From contig CAIRSA010000521.1 in the NCBI GenBank assembly GCA_903881085.1, positions 1 through 45,340 on the forward strand: DNA of 45,340 nucleotides. The letters are read 5' to 3'. The notes under the pieces are model-generated. The model worked only from the letters and a program-made list of their open reading frames with translations, searched no databases and had not been told where the DNA came from. Source of the stretch: an uncultured Acidobacteriia bacterium. GTDB taxonomy: Bacteria > Acidobacteriota > Terriglobia > Bryobacterales > Bryobacteraceae. Below, piece by piece: positions 8,391 to 17,746 of this stretch; position 1 is the first letter of the stretch, and the number at the start of each line of letters is the position of its first letter. A program made the translations under genes and the position numbers.

Positions 8391-11068
8391 CGTAGTACCA
8401 CACTCTCATGATCATGAATCATCTGCCGCTCGTTATTATCTTCCGTATTCATCATCCGAGGCTTCTGCGTAATCGCCTGCGCCGACTCATCAGCCTTAAA
8501 CCTCCGAAACAGCTTTTCCTCCCGCGCAGCCTGCTCAGCCTTCCCCAACCCCCGGTAGCAAAGCATCAGATTGTAATGAGCCTGCACATCCTCCGGGTCC
8601 ACACCCAAAACCCGTTGCAGCATCTCCACCGCCTCGCCATATTTGCGCTGCAAAAACAGCACACGCCCCATCTGATTCAACACCACCCGATCCCGCGGAT
8701 ACAAAGCCTCAGCCCGCCGCAACGACGCCAACGCGCCATCGTAATCGCCGTCCGTCTTCTGCGCCATCGCCTTGAAAAAATGCACGCGGCCCAAGTTGCC
8801 ATTGATCTTCATCGCCCGTTCCAGATACGGCTTGGCAGCCTCAATCTCGCCTTCTTGAATTAGCGCCCGCGCCACATTCAGCCATCCGTCAGCATACTCC
8901 GGCTCGGCTTCGGTCACCTTCTTAAACGCATACTCCGCACCCTTCAAATCGCCTTGCAGCAACAGCCCGATGCCCCAGTCGTTCCAACGCTCCCGGTCAG
9001 GCTTCGTCGTTACCGGTTCCCACTTCGTATCGCCACCAAGTCCGATGGACGACTTCGCCTCTGCCAGCGTCACAATCGGCAAATCTGGAATCTCACCTTT
9101 GATTTGACCCGAAACATTCTGAGGGATATTTGCTTTTAGAAAAGAGTAGGCCCGGCTGTCATGGTCCAGCGCGGCATTCGCATCGCTTGGTTTACCCGCG
9201 TAGGCATACTGCGTATACGAGTGAGCGAACTTCCGATAGTTCAACCGCGCGCGCAGTGCAATCGGCCCCTTCGCATCTTTAGGAACCTTTACACGGTAAT
9301 GCGCCACATCGGCCGCGCCCGGCGGAATCAACCTTACATAGAGCACGCTGCGAGCCTGCCACGCATTGCGTTTATCGATCATATTGCCCGCGCCATCCAG
9401 CGCATACGACCTGTAAAAATGCGCCCCGCGCTCCACCGGCCCATGGCCATTGTCTTCCACCGCGCCGCTCAGATAAACCAGCTTGCCTGCCGCATCGCGC
9501 GCCTCCAACTCCAGCCAGATATCGAACGAGTCCACCGTCCCGCCAGGAAAGAAGTGCCCGATCTTACGCGTCCGCACCACCACATCCACACGCACGGAAT
9601 CGCCCGGCTTTACGCTGGTTCCCGCGCGGTCAATCGGCGCAGAGAGTTTTCCCACTTCCCGAATAAACACCTGGCCCGTCTGCTCCGCCTCTTCGCCAAC
9701 CGCAAACGTCGACATGGTTTGTTGCGCATCGCTCGCCCGCCGCTTCATCTCAATCTTGCCGTGCTCTTCCACCGGCGTTGCCGCGAAGATGTCCACTGAG
9801 ATAAAGCCCGACTTGAGAAACTTCTCCGTTGCATCCATCTGTGCCTGATCGCGATTCGCGAATGGAACAGCCATATTCGCGGCAGGAAAGCGATGGTTAT
9901 GGATCTTGCCATCGCGATGTCCAGGGTCCTTCGAATCGGTCAGCGGCATATGGCAATCCGAACAAGTGGAACTCTTCGCCGGATAGTAGAACGACCGCGC
10001 ACCTTGCCCCGAAACGCCGCTGGCCTGCCAGTTATCGTAATCGTTGAAGCCGCGAATCCAGCGGTAATTGTTCACCGGAACATCCAAATGCACCTTGTGG
10101 CACGACGAGCAGAACTCCGACGATGACTTCATAAACGGCTTCAGAAATGCCCGCCGATGCGGCTCCGGATTCAGATAAGTCAGGAACGTATCCATCATCC
10201 GGATGTACTTGTTCCGGCTCGATGCCAGGTCATGCAGCGGTGGATACTCAATCGTGAAGCCACCGTTGCCCATGCTGCCCTCCACGTGAACAATGGAATG
10301 GCACGAAACACAGCCCAAGCCGTTCTGTGCTTCCGGCGTATCGATCTGGTCCTTGATCGGCTTATCGAACCGCCCATTGAAGAACACCGCATGGTCGTGG
10401 CATGCCGCGCACCACTTGCTGCCCTTGGTGCCGGAAAGCTCCTGCATCTGCTCAATCGACTTGCGATAGAACTGATTGTTGAACGACGCAAAGTGATGCA
10501 CCGAACTGTTCCACTGCTCGTACGCATCCTTGTGGCACTCTCCGCACAGCTTGGAATCCATGAAGAAGTTCGATGGGATCGTGCCGCCCACATCGGTCTT
10601 TGCCGAAGACGGCCAGAATGGCGATTTCGGTCCACCGCCCTCTTCTTCCATGGATGCAGGCACAACCAGCGGATTTTTGATCTTCGCATCGGGGTCAGGA
10701 TAGTAGTGCACTACCGCAGGCCAAATCGCCATCAACGCCAGGCCCGCAAACAGCCGCCGGTCCACGCGCCACGCAAACCAGACCATGGCCGCAGCCGCCA
10801 ACGCGATGTGCGCATTAAGCACCATCCGATACTCGATCAGCGCGCCTTTCCAAATCAAGAACGCCGCGCATAACGATGCCGCCATGAGCAGCATGCCTGC
10901 CGCGCCGCGCAAATATTTCCGGCACAAAAACAGCACCAGCGCGCCGCCAAACACATGCGCCAGCACGTTCGCCATATAGAAGATGCTTGCCGTTGCGTGA
11001 GCCCAAATGTATGCCGTATTTACCAGCAGCAAGAGCAGGAGTGCGAATAACCACTTTGGAAGTTTCAT
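8387..11068 (-). CDS. membrane-anchored pentaheme c-type cytochrome with TPR repeats
   Basis: An 893-aa protein. The first 120 residues hold four or five predicted membrane helices. Five CxxCH heme-c motifs follow: CGECH (175-179), CAACH (220-224), CVSCH (253-257), CSSCH (320-324) and CSDCH (369-373), resembling cytochrome c554-type multiheme modules. A mixed domain (about 420-640) leads to TPR repeats (about 690-850, for example NQMGRVLFLQRKYGEAVEML). The hemes would sit outside the cytoplasm. I infer a redox protein that docks partners through its TPRs, possibly the FG-GAP proteins on either side. Stop and start overlaps of 4 bases (ATGA) on both sides show a tight operon. The electron donor and acceptor are unknown. 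Confidence 0.88.
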   Translation of the reverse strand: MKLPKWLFALLLLLLVNTAYIWAHATASIFYMANVLAHVFGGALVLFLCRKYLRGAAGMLLMAASLCAAFLIWKGALIEYRMVLNAHIALAAAAMVWFAWRVDRRLFAGLALMAIWPAVVHYYPDPDAKIKNPLVVPASMEEEGGGPKSPFWPSSAKTDVGGTIPSNFFMDSKLCGECHKDAYEQWNSSVHHFASFNNQFYRKSIEQMQELSGTKGSKWCAACHDHAVFFNGRFDKPIKDQIDTPEAQNGLGCVSCHSIVHVEGSMGNGGFTIEYPPLHDLASSRNKYIRMMDTFLTYLNPEPHRRAFLKPFMKSSSEFCSSCHKVHLDVPVNNYRWIRGFNDYDNWQASGVSGQGARSFYYPAKSSTCSDCHMPLTDSKDPGHRDGKIHNHRFPAANMAVPFANRDQAQMDATEKFLKSGFISVDIFAATPVEEHGKIEMKRRASDAQQTMSTFAVGEEAEQTGQVFIREVGKLSAPIDRAGTSVKPGDSVRVDVVVRTRKIGHFFPGGTVDSFDIWLELEARDAAGKLVYLSGAVEDNGHGPVERGAHFYRSYALDGAGNMIDKRNAWQARSVLYVRLIPPGAADVAHYRVKVPKDAKGPIALRARLNYRKFAHSYTQYAYAGKPSDANAALDHDSRAYSFLKANIPQNVSGQIKGEIPDLPIVTLAEAKSSIGLGGDTKWEPVTTKPDRERWNDWGIGLLLQGDLKGAEYAFKKVTEAEPEYADGWLNVARALIQEGEIEAAKPYLERAMKINGNLGRVHFFKAMAQKTDGDYDGALASLRRAEALYPRDRVVLNQMGRVLFLQRKYGEAVEMLQRVLGVDPEDVQAHYNLMLCYRGLGKAEQAAREEKLFRRFKADESAQAITQKPRMMNTEDNNERQMIHDHESVVLR

Positions 11069-14000
11069 CGTTTTGATTGCAGCGGCCTCACCAATCGTAG
11101 CGCGGGCCGTGTATTGTATTCTCTTTGCCAGTCCCCATTGGCAGGGAAGTGTTCTTTAGCAGGATATGGATACTGGCTCATTCCATGGAAGGGCAGCGGC
11201 CCTACCGATTGTGAATAGGCCGTGTTCGCATCCCGATCCTTCGCCCAGCCATCAACTTTCATTAGGAAATCGCGTTTCCATCCGGCTGCCAGCGGCGGTA
11301 ACCCGGCTGCGTCAAACACCAACTTCAGTTCATCGCCCGAGCCCATGATTAGAAACTTGTCATCAGCCGCTTGCATCAGCGGCGTGACGTCACCGTAGCG
11401 GGTATACATGCCTGGAGTCGGATTCCAAAACGAAGTCGACGATACGGGCGAGTAACGAAACTGTTCCGGCTGCATGCGCTGCGGATGAATCTCAACTTTT
11501 GAATACCCACGAAAATGAAGATCCGCCGTGAGCGGTACCATCTCGGTCAATCGCGGCTGCGGTGCCACCGAGCCCTCGCTCAAAAAGATCTCATCCCAGT
11601 AAATACAAAGGCTCGTCACGATGCGAACTTCGCGCGATGCGGAAAGCCACTTGCCGCTCAGATCCACCGCGATCGTCTTCGGCTTTCCCGCAGGCAGCCC
11701 CATGTCTTCGATCACCGTCTGCCATTCGCCTTTGGCATTCTTCACCTGCAAATACGGGAACACCAAGCCTTGTTTCGCTTCCTGTGCCGCCTGCAAAAAC
11801 GTACTGCCATCGGCCCAGTCCACCCAGCCGTTCATGATCAGCACCGCCGATTGCGAAGTGCGAGCGGGAAAGGCCAGATCCAATTTGTTCAGCGACGCCA
11901 CGCCCGAAAGATTGCGCTCGAACTTGTCTGCGTACAAGCGGTCTCGTTTCGACACCGCTGCCAGCACCGACGCCCCATTCTGTGCGGCTCGCAACGGATA
12001 CACACGCTTCTCCACGGGAAAGAATCGGAACTCTGGAAACGGCGGTGCCTTGAACTTATCGTTCGTGTAAATCTCCACCCTCGAAGGGTGATCCACGGCG
12101 ATCAACTTCGTCTCGTCCAGGTACGCGACCTCGCTCAACTCCTCGGTAATGCGTACCTCGTACTTGCCATCGCGCAAAGCCAGCGCCTCGCCTGGGATCT
12201 GAATAAACTCGTCATGATCCACCGGGAAATACTGCCCATCCCCGGAACTAGCGCCCAACGGCGCAACGCCCAGCACATCGGTGATGAACTGAAACTCGCG
12301 GCCATTCCAAGTCCAGATCATTGGACAAGAACCGGACAACCGCTGTGCCTCTTTGTACTCGTACGTTCGTCCGGCGGCCTGTTTGATTTCGTTTTGGATG
12401 AGTCCGTTCGGCCACGTGATGCGAATTGTGTCCGCCGCCTTTGCCGCCCCCATGCCGATCAGCAATGGCGATCCATCGTATACCAGTTTCTGGTAATGAC
12501 GGCCTGCCTTGAGTTCAACTTCCGCGCCAATCGCATTCTTCAAATTCTTCACGCCCGCCAGCTTCACCCGTATGAACTGATTGCTAGCCGGTAAGCGATT
12601 CAGCATCTGCACCACAGTGCCTTCGGTATCCAACACCACTAAATCCGTACGGCCATCGCCATCGAAATCAGCCGCTGCCCACGTCAAAGGTCCCGGAGAT
12701 GAATCTACTTTGACTACATGGCCCGTGTTGTCTAGGTCAGCATAGATCGCATCATGCGTGACTTCAACCGTGCCATCGCCTCTCAAATCAAACGCACGCA
12801 ACCAGCGGGAACCTGCCTTCAATCGTGCCATCGGCTCGGCCTTGAACACTCCGCCCAACATGTCGCGATAAAACACACCGCCGTGATCGCGATAAGAAAC
12901 CGCCAGATCCCAACCCTTCGAGTCGGCCACCGCGCGATAAGCCACACTCTCGATCGCATCCCCTTCTGCAAAAGGAAAGTCCGCCGTGTGATCCACAAAC
13001 CCAACTGCGCCCTGATTTCGGAACAGCCTGGGCTGCGGCCCCAGTAAAATCAAATCCAGATCGTAGTCGTGGTCGTAATCGATCCACACTGCCGAAGTAT
13101 ATGGACCCGCCCCCAGATCGGCCTTCACCGCAACGTAACGCCCAGTCTGATTGCGATAGAGCGCAGCCCCAGCGTGAGTAATAACGCACAGGTCCGTCAA
13201 CCCGTCATTGTCGAAATCGCCCGGCACAATCGCCACCACGTCTTTCAAATTCTCCAGCCCCGAGTTCGGCAGCGCCACACCTTTGCGGAACCGCCGCACC
13301 CCCGCGGAGTTCCACACCAACAGATCGCGACCCTCCACCAACTGCATCCCGGTCGCACCAGTCATCAGCTTGCGACGCTCAAACACCGGGTCTCTCTGCG
13401 GCTCTCTTCCTTCAGGAGCAGCTTCGTCGAAAACCTCGGCGTAGAATGACCACTCCATGTCTTCGGGAATCGCCGCGCCTTCGGACTCCTTCTTCAACTG
13501 CTGGAAAACCTGCAACTGCTTCGCGGCCTCATCCGCGCGATTCATTTGCCGGTACGTATTGAACAACTGAAAATGCGGCGCAGCCAGTCGCGCGTCAAGC
13601 TTCGTTGCCGTTTCGAATTCGCGCACGGCATCCGGTATTCGGCTCTCTGCCTTGTACAACACGCCAAGGTTATAGTGCGTCACCGGCTCATCCTTCACCA
13701 GCGTCGCCATCTTCTCCAACTGCTCAATCGCCTTGGCCGTCTCTCCGGCGCGTTTATACTGAATCCCCAGATTGAACCATGTGTGCGGCATCCGCGGGTC
13801 CTGCTTCTGCACGCGCTGCAACTCGGCGAGGCCTTCATCGGTCCGCCCTGCGCGCAGCAGTGCCAAGCCATAGTTCAAACGGTCGCGCGCGGAATCCGGC
13901 GCAAGGTTCATCGCCTTGCGGAACTCTTCCACCGCTTCTTTTTGTGTCGTGGGGTTTTCGTAGAAAGCTTTGCCCAGGTTGCGGGCAGTCGCGAGGCGGT

Positions 14001-14073
14001 CAGCCGGCGGCGGAATGGTCTCCGCCGCCAGCAGGAACAACAATGAAATTGCCACGGCGCAACGTTTCAGCAT
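11065..14073 (-). CDS. exported TPR / FG-GAP / ASPIC-UnbV protein
   Basis: A 1002-aa exported protein with signal peptide MLKRCAVAISLLFLLAAET. TPR repeats occupy about 28-195 (LNYGLALLRAGRTDEGLAEL; NLGVLYKAESRIPDAVREF). FG-GAP/VCBS loops follow (DFDNDGLTD 286-294, DYDHDYDLD 332-340, DFDGDGRTD 469-477), then an ASPIC/UnbV module around WPNG (554-557) and a 420-residue C-terminal region beginning CPMIWTWNG that I recognise only as recurrent in acidobacterial FG-GAP proteins. It is first in a four-gene operon whose next gene overlaps it by 4 bases. There is no Shine-Dalgarno; a -10-like TAAAAT lies 7 bases before the ATG, suggesting a leaderless message. Function is unknown, probably a binding scaffold. 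Confidence 0.87.
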   Translation of the reverse strand: MLKRCAVAISLLFLLAAETIPPPADRLATARNLGKAFYENPTTQKEAVEEFRKAMNLAPDSARDRLNYGLALLRAGRTDEGLAELQRVQKQDPRMPHTWFNLGIQYKRAGETAKAIEQLEKMATLVKDEPVTHYNLGVLYKAESRIPDAVREFETATKLDARLAAPHFQLFNTYRQMNRADEAAKQLQVFQQLKKESEGAAIPEDMEWSFYAEVFDEAAPEGREPQRDPVFERRKLMTGATGMQLVEGRDLLVWNSAGVRRFRKGVALPNSGLENLKDVVAIVPGDFDNDGLTDLCVITHAGAALYRNQTGRYVAVKADLGAGPYTSAVWIDYDHDYDLDLILLGPQPRLFRNQGAVGFVDHTADFPFAEGDAIESVAYRAVADSKGWDLAVSYRDHGGVFYRDMLGGVFKAEPMARLKAGSRWLRAFDLRGDGTVEVTHDAIYADLDNTGHVVKVDSSPGPLTWAAADFDGDGRTDLVVLDTEGTVVQMLNRLPASNQFIRVKLAGVKNLKNAIGAEVELKAGRHYQKLVYDGSPLLIGMGAAKAADTIRITWPNGLIQNEIKQAAGRTYEYKEAQRLSGSCPMIWTWNGREFQFITDVLGVAPLGASSGDGQYFPVDHDEFIQIPGEALALRDGKYEVRITEELSEVAYLDETKLIAVDHPSRVEIYTNDKFKAPPFPEFRFFPVEKRVYPLRAAQNGASVLAAVSKRDRLYADKFERNLSGVASLNKLDLAFPARTSQSAVLIMNGWVDWADGSTFLQAAQEAKQGLVFPYLQVKNAKGEWQTVIEDMGLPAGKPKTIAVDLSGKWLSASREVRIVTSLCIYWDEIFLSEGSVAPQPRLTEMVPLTADLHFRGYSKVEIHPQRMQPEQFRYSPVSSTSFWNPTPGMYTRYGDVTPLMQAADDKFLIMGSGDELKLVFDAAGLPPLAAGWKRDFLMKVDGWAKDRDANTAYSQSVGPLPFHGMSQYPYPAKEHFPANGDWQREYNTRPALRLVRPLQSKR

Positions 14074-14080
14074 CGTGACG

Positions 14081-14110
14081 ATTTTACCAGCAAACGAACA
14101 AACTACCTAA
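14081..14110 (-). promoter_or_regulatory. putative promoter with leaderless start
   Basis: On the minus strand TTAGGT (14110-14105), 18 bases, then TAAAAT (14086-14081) stand 7 bases before the ATG at 14073. The -35 part lies inside the end of the preceding CHRD gene, so the operon could have its own promoter or be reached by read-through. Confidence 0.4.
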
Positions 14111-16205
14111 CCGGAATGGTGACGGTATTGGCCGTTGCATCGCCAACTTTCAACACCAACGGTTGTGAGCCGGACGGCGCATCGGCCGACACTTTGAACA
14201 GCGTGTAGTAAGCGCCCGGAGTACCAGGCACCACTCCCGATCCTGACACTACCTGCGCTTTGCCGCCAATTGTTATGGTTGCTGCTGCGTTGGCAATGAA
14301 GGAATCGGCTCCGGTAGGAATCTGTCCGGTTGAAAGCGCCGGCTTGGTCTGACCCATGCCGGTTGTCAACAGCACCAGATTATCGCCAGGGCGTGCCGGG
14401 TTCGCCGGACGCACCTGCGAGAAGTTATCAGCGTTAAACAGGATGCCCGAGACCGAATCGAAGTATGCACCCGGTGCAACCGCCGCCACTGGAACAGTGA
14501 ACGCTGCCGAAACACCATTGGCGTTCTTCACCGTCAATTGCTGATTGCCAACCGGTGTTTCGAAAGGAGCCTGCGCTACGATGTACCATGCCGGTTTCGC
14601 CGATGGCACATAACCGATCATCAGCACAGGCGCGCGCACCCCGCCGATTGTGACTTCAGTTCCACCCACTGATACAGGCAGCTTGTTGGAAAGCAGCCCG
14701 CTCAGATCCGAAGGAACCTTTGCCAGATCGTTGCCGAAGATGGTCATCAATCCGCCCTGTCCGATGGTCTTCAGTGTTGGATCGCTAACCGAACTGATCA
14801 CGTTCACAATCACTGGATTGTTTGTATTGGCCACTGCCAGTTGCGACCGCACAATACCGCCCGCGTAGGTGGTCGTGTGCAGGTTCGCATAGTGGTTTTC
14901 AGGATTAGTCAGCACATCGTTCAGAGAAGCCAGTGCACCGCCATCGCTTACCATCGTTCGTCGATAGAGATTGCCGAAGCCCGTGTCGGTGACCACCGAG
15001 CGGCCCGTGCCGGCCGCAATCCCGGTATTGATCGTGACTGCTCCATTCACGCCCGCCTTCGCGTCATGAATGTGCATGCCCGTGAATTCCGCAGCTCCGG
15101 GGAAACGGTAGTTTACGTCGAAGCCGACGCGCGCCGCGATCACATTGCCTGAAGCATCGCGCACGGAACGTACATCGATGTTGCCCGTGCCGCTGGCGTC
15201 ATAGCCAGTGATGGCGGGCACTTCGTTTGCGGGCGACATCGTCAGCGGGAATACGCTGCGCTCCGTTCGGAACAGCTGCGACCGGATATAGCCTCCCGCA
15301 AAGTCCGTTGTGTGGATGTTGGCGTAATAGCCATTCGGATTATCGAACAGACCGTTCAGCGTATCGGAACCAGCACGGTCGCTGGGCAATACTTCAACGT
15401 CATAGAATAGCGTGCCTGCGCCAGTGTCCGGTGTATCAACTGAGCGTGCGCCCCCGGCGATTCCAGTATTGATCGTTACCGGTCCATTGATGCCTGCTCC
15501 GCCGGCGTGAATGTGGAAGCCTGTCAGGGTTGCTTTGGCGGGCAATACATAATCCACATCGAAATTGACTTGGCCTGCTGCGAGCCTGCCGGTGGCGGTG
15601 AAGGCGCGAACCGCCGTGACCGTAATCAGGCCAGTCCCATTTTGATTGATCGCCGGCACTTCGTTCTTGGTGCTCATCGTGCCAAGCAGCATGGTTGATT
15701 CCGCGCGCATCAACTGCCCGCGGATTACGCCGCCCGCATACACGGTGGTATGCATATTCACGTAGTATCCGGCCGGGTTGGTGAACAGCCCGCGCAGCGC
15801 TGCAAGGCCTGCGGTGTCCGTTGGCAGAATATTCGCAGTACGCCGAATTGAGCCCTTGCCCGAAGGATCTGAATCCACAGACGCAGGCCCGCTCCCGATT
15901 CCCGTGTTGATGGTTACTGGCCCGTTGACCGTAGCATCGCCGGTATGAATGTGCCAGCCCGTGAATGTCACCGGCCCAGGGAAATTGTAGTTTCCTGCAA
16001 AATCGATTGAGCCCGACGTGATTTGACCTGCCGCATCGCGCACCGTGTGCACGTAGAATGCAACGGTGCCAGACGCGCTGATGGCCGTGATGGCCGGAAT
16101 TTCGTTGTCGGTTGACAGGGCTGCGATAAACATTGTTGTATCGGCAGTCTGCGCTATCATGGTGCCTGCGAACAGGCACGCCAGTCCCAGTAGTTTCTTG
16201 ATCAT
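14103..16205 (-). CDS. exported protein with three CHRD domains and a TIGR03437 C-terminal domain
   Basis: A 700-aa secreted protein. Signal peptide MIKKLLGLACLFAGTMIAQ is followed by three tandem CHRD domains (about 24-150, 155-280, 285-410). Each carries the repeating signature F(T)GxHIH, GPVTINTGI and YYxNxHTTxYAGGxIRxQL. The last 270 residues (from VSDPTLKTIGQGGLMTIFG) resemble the TIGR03437 domain first named from Solibacter usitatus. CHRD domains, originally from chordin, are found in bacterial extracellular proteins of unknown role. The open frame extends to 16259, but GGGGAT lies 8 bases before the ATG at 16205, which also starts an ideal signal peptide, so I use that start; ATG at 16220 is an alternative. 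Confidence 0.87.
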   Translation of the reverse strand: MIKKLLGLACLFAGTMIAQTADTTMFIAALSTDNEIPAITAISASGTVAFYVHTVRDAAGQITSGSIDFAGNYNFPGPVTFTGWHIHTGDATVNGPVTINTGIGSGPASVDSDPSGKGSIRRTANILPTDTAGLAALRGLFTNPAGYYVNMHTTVYAGGVIRGQLMRAESTMLLGTMSTKNEVPAINQNGTGLITVTAVRAFTATGRLAAGQVNFDVDYVLPAKATLTGFHIHAGGAGINGPVTINTGIAGGARSVDTPDTGAGTLFYDVEVLPSDRAGSDTLNGLFDNPNGYYANIHTTDFAGGYIRSQLFRTERSVFPLTMSPANEVPAITGYDASGTGNIDVRSVRDASGNVIAARVGFDVNYRFPGAAEFTGMHIHDAKAGVNGAVTINTGIAAGTGRSVVTDTGFGNLYRRTMVSDGGALASLNDVLTNPENHYANLHTTTYAGGIVRSQLAVANTNNPVIVNVISSVSDPTLKTIGQGGLMTIFGNDLAKVPSDLSGLLSNKLPVSVGGTEVTIGGVRAPVLMIGYVPSAKPAWYIVAQAPFETPVGNQQLTVKNANGVSAAFTVPVAAVAPGAYFDSVSGILFNADNFSQVRPANPARPGDNLVLLTTGMGQTKPALSTGQIPTGADSFIANAAATITIGGKAQVVSGSGVVPGTPGAYYTLFKVSADAPSGSQPLVLKVGDATANTVTIPVR

Positions 16206-16221
16206 TGGTTTTATCCCCATA

Positions 16222-16250
16222 TTTACACTACACCAATCTCGAATTAACAA
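16222..16250 (-). promoter_or_regulatory. putative promoter of the CHRD gene
   Basis: On the minus strand TTGTTA (16250-16245) and TGTAAA (16227-16222) are separated by 17 bases, 17 bases upstream of the chosen ATG. The -35 box overlaps the last codons of glycerol kinase. Moderate match only. Confidence 0.4.
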
Positions 16251-17725
16251 TTGATACAACGCGCGACTGCCGACTGCCAGCCCGCGTACAATTCAGCGCG
16301 TTGTGCGTCGCTCATCTGCGGTTCGAAGACTCGTTCTGATACCCAGAAACTCTCCAGTTCTTCTACGCTCTTCCAGAAACCGGTTGCCAGACCCGCCAAA
16401 TATGCCGCGCCCAATGCCGTTGTCTCCACATCCGCCGGCCGCACAATCCGGCAGCCCAGAATATCGGCTTGAAACTGCATCAGGAAGTTGTTCGCGGCGG
16501 CGCCTCCATCTACGCGCAGCTCCTTTAACTTCTCTCCGCTATCGGCCTCCATCGCCTCCACCAGTCCGCGCGTCTGATAGGCGATGCTCTCCAGCGTCGC
16601 ACGCACAATCTCCGCCTGACCCGTGCCTAACGTCATGCCGCTGATCATCGCGCGCGCTGACGAATTCCAATGCGGAGCGCCCAAGCCTACGAATGCCGGC
16701 ACAACGTACACGCCTCCTGTCGACGGAATCGATTCCGCTATCGCCTCTGACTCCGGCGCCGACGCAATGATCTTCAATTTGTCACGCAGCCACTGCACTG
16801 CCGCACCCGCAATGAACACACTTCCTTCCACGGCGAACTGCGGCTCTGAATTGAAAGATGCAGCCCTCGTGCCCAGGAGTTTATTTTGTGACACGGGCTC
16901 TTTCGAACCCGTATGCAGTAGCGCGAAGCAGCCCGTGCCATAGGTGTTCTTTGAAAGCCCAGGCCGGAAGCACGCCTGCCCGGCCAGTGCCGCCTGCTGA
17001 TCGCCTGCGATTCCCGCGATCAAAATCTCCGCACCCAGCAACTCAGTCCGCACCTTGCCGATCACAGCGCTCGACGGTACAATCGCCGGCATCATCGAGC
17101 GCGGTACATCGAAGATCGAGAGTAGCTCATCGTCCCATTCGCCCGTCGCCAGGTTCATCAGCATCGTGCGTGAAGCGTTCGATGGATCGGTGGCATGGAC
17201 CGCGCCGCCCGTCAGTTTCCAGATCAGCCACGTGTCGATATTGCCAAACAGCAGCTCGCCATTGCTAGCTTTCGTTCGCGCACCTGGAGTGTTCTCCAGC
17301 AGCCAGCGGATCTTGCTGCCTGAAAAATAGGCATCGATCACCAGGCCGGTCTTGCGCACGATCGACGACGCGTGCAGCGACCGCGCCAGTTCATTGCAGT
17401 AGTCCGCAGTGCGCCGGCACTGCCACACAATCGCCGGGGCAATCGGTATGCCGCTCGTGCGGTCCCACACCACCGTGGTTTCGCGTTGATTGGTGATTCC
17501 CAATCCCGCGATCTCCGTGGCGCTCACGCCGGCTTGGGCCAGAGTGCGCCGCGTCGCGTCCATTTGGGCATCCCAGATGGCCAGCGCATCTTGCTCAACC
17601 CATCCAGGTTGAGGAAAGCTGCAAACGATTGGCGTCGACTGCATGGCGATCCGCCGGCCTTGTTCGTTGTAAAGCGCGGCTCGCGCGCTGGTAGTTCCTT
17701 CGTCTAGTGACAAGATGTAGGGCAC
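16244..17725 (-). CDS. glpK: glycerol kinase
   Basis: A 493-aa FGGY-family kinase that phosphorylates glycerol to glycerol 3-phosphate in the cytoplasm. The phosphate-binding loop SLDEGTTSARA opens the protein, the glycerol-binding GITNQRETTVVWDR segment follows, and the C-terminal ATPase half has LRVDGGAAANNFLMQFQAD. Length is typical of GlpK (about 500 aa). Translation starts at GTG (17725), with no Shine-Dalgarno and a perfect TATAAT 6 bases upstream, so the mRNA is probably leaderless. No glpF or glpD is nearby. It shares its -10 element with the divergent gene at 17747. Confidence 0.95.
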   Translation of the reverse strand: MPYILSLDEGTTSARAALYNEQGRRIAMQSTPIVCSFPQPGWVEQDALAIWDAQMDATRRTLAQAGVSATEIAGLGITNQRETTVVWDRTSGIPIAPAIVWQCRRTADYCNELARSLHASSIVRKTGLVIDAYFSGSKIRWLLENTPGARTKASNGELLFGNIDTWLIWKLTGGAVHATDPSNASRTMLMNLATGEWDDELLSIFDVPRSMMPAIVPSSAVIGKVRTELLGAEILIAGIAGDQQAALAGQACFRPGLSKNTYGTGCFALLHTGSKEPVSQNKLLGTRAASFNSEPQFAVEGSVFIAGAAVQWLRDKLKIIASAPESEAIAESIPSTGGVYVVPAFVGLGAPHWNSSARAMISGMTLGTGQAEIVRATLESIAYQTRGLVEAMEADSGEKLKELRVDGGAAANNFLMQFQADILGCRIVRPADVETTALGAAYLAGLATGFWKSVEELESFWVSERVFEPQMSDAQRAELYAGWQSAVARCINC

Positions 17726-17731
17726 TCAGGC

Positions 17732-17739
17732 ATTATAAT
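17732..17739. promoter_or_regulatory. palindromic bidirectional -10 element
   Basis: ATTATAAT is its own reverse complement and reads TATAAT on both strands. On the plus strand it ends 7 bases before the ATG at 17747; on the minus strand it ends 6 bases before the GTG of glpK at 17725. Only 21 bases separate the two genes and neither start has a Shine-Dalgarno, so both transcripts would be leaderless from one shared -10 box. The -35 boxes would lie within the opposing coding regions and are weak. Confidence 0.55.
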
Positions 17740-17746
17740 AAGAAGT

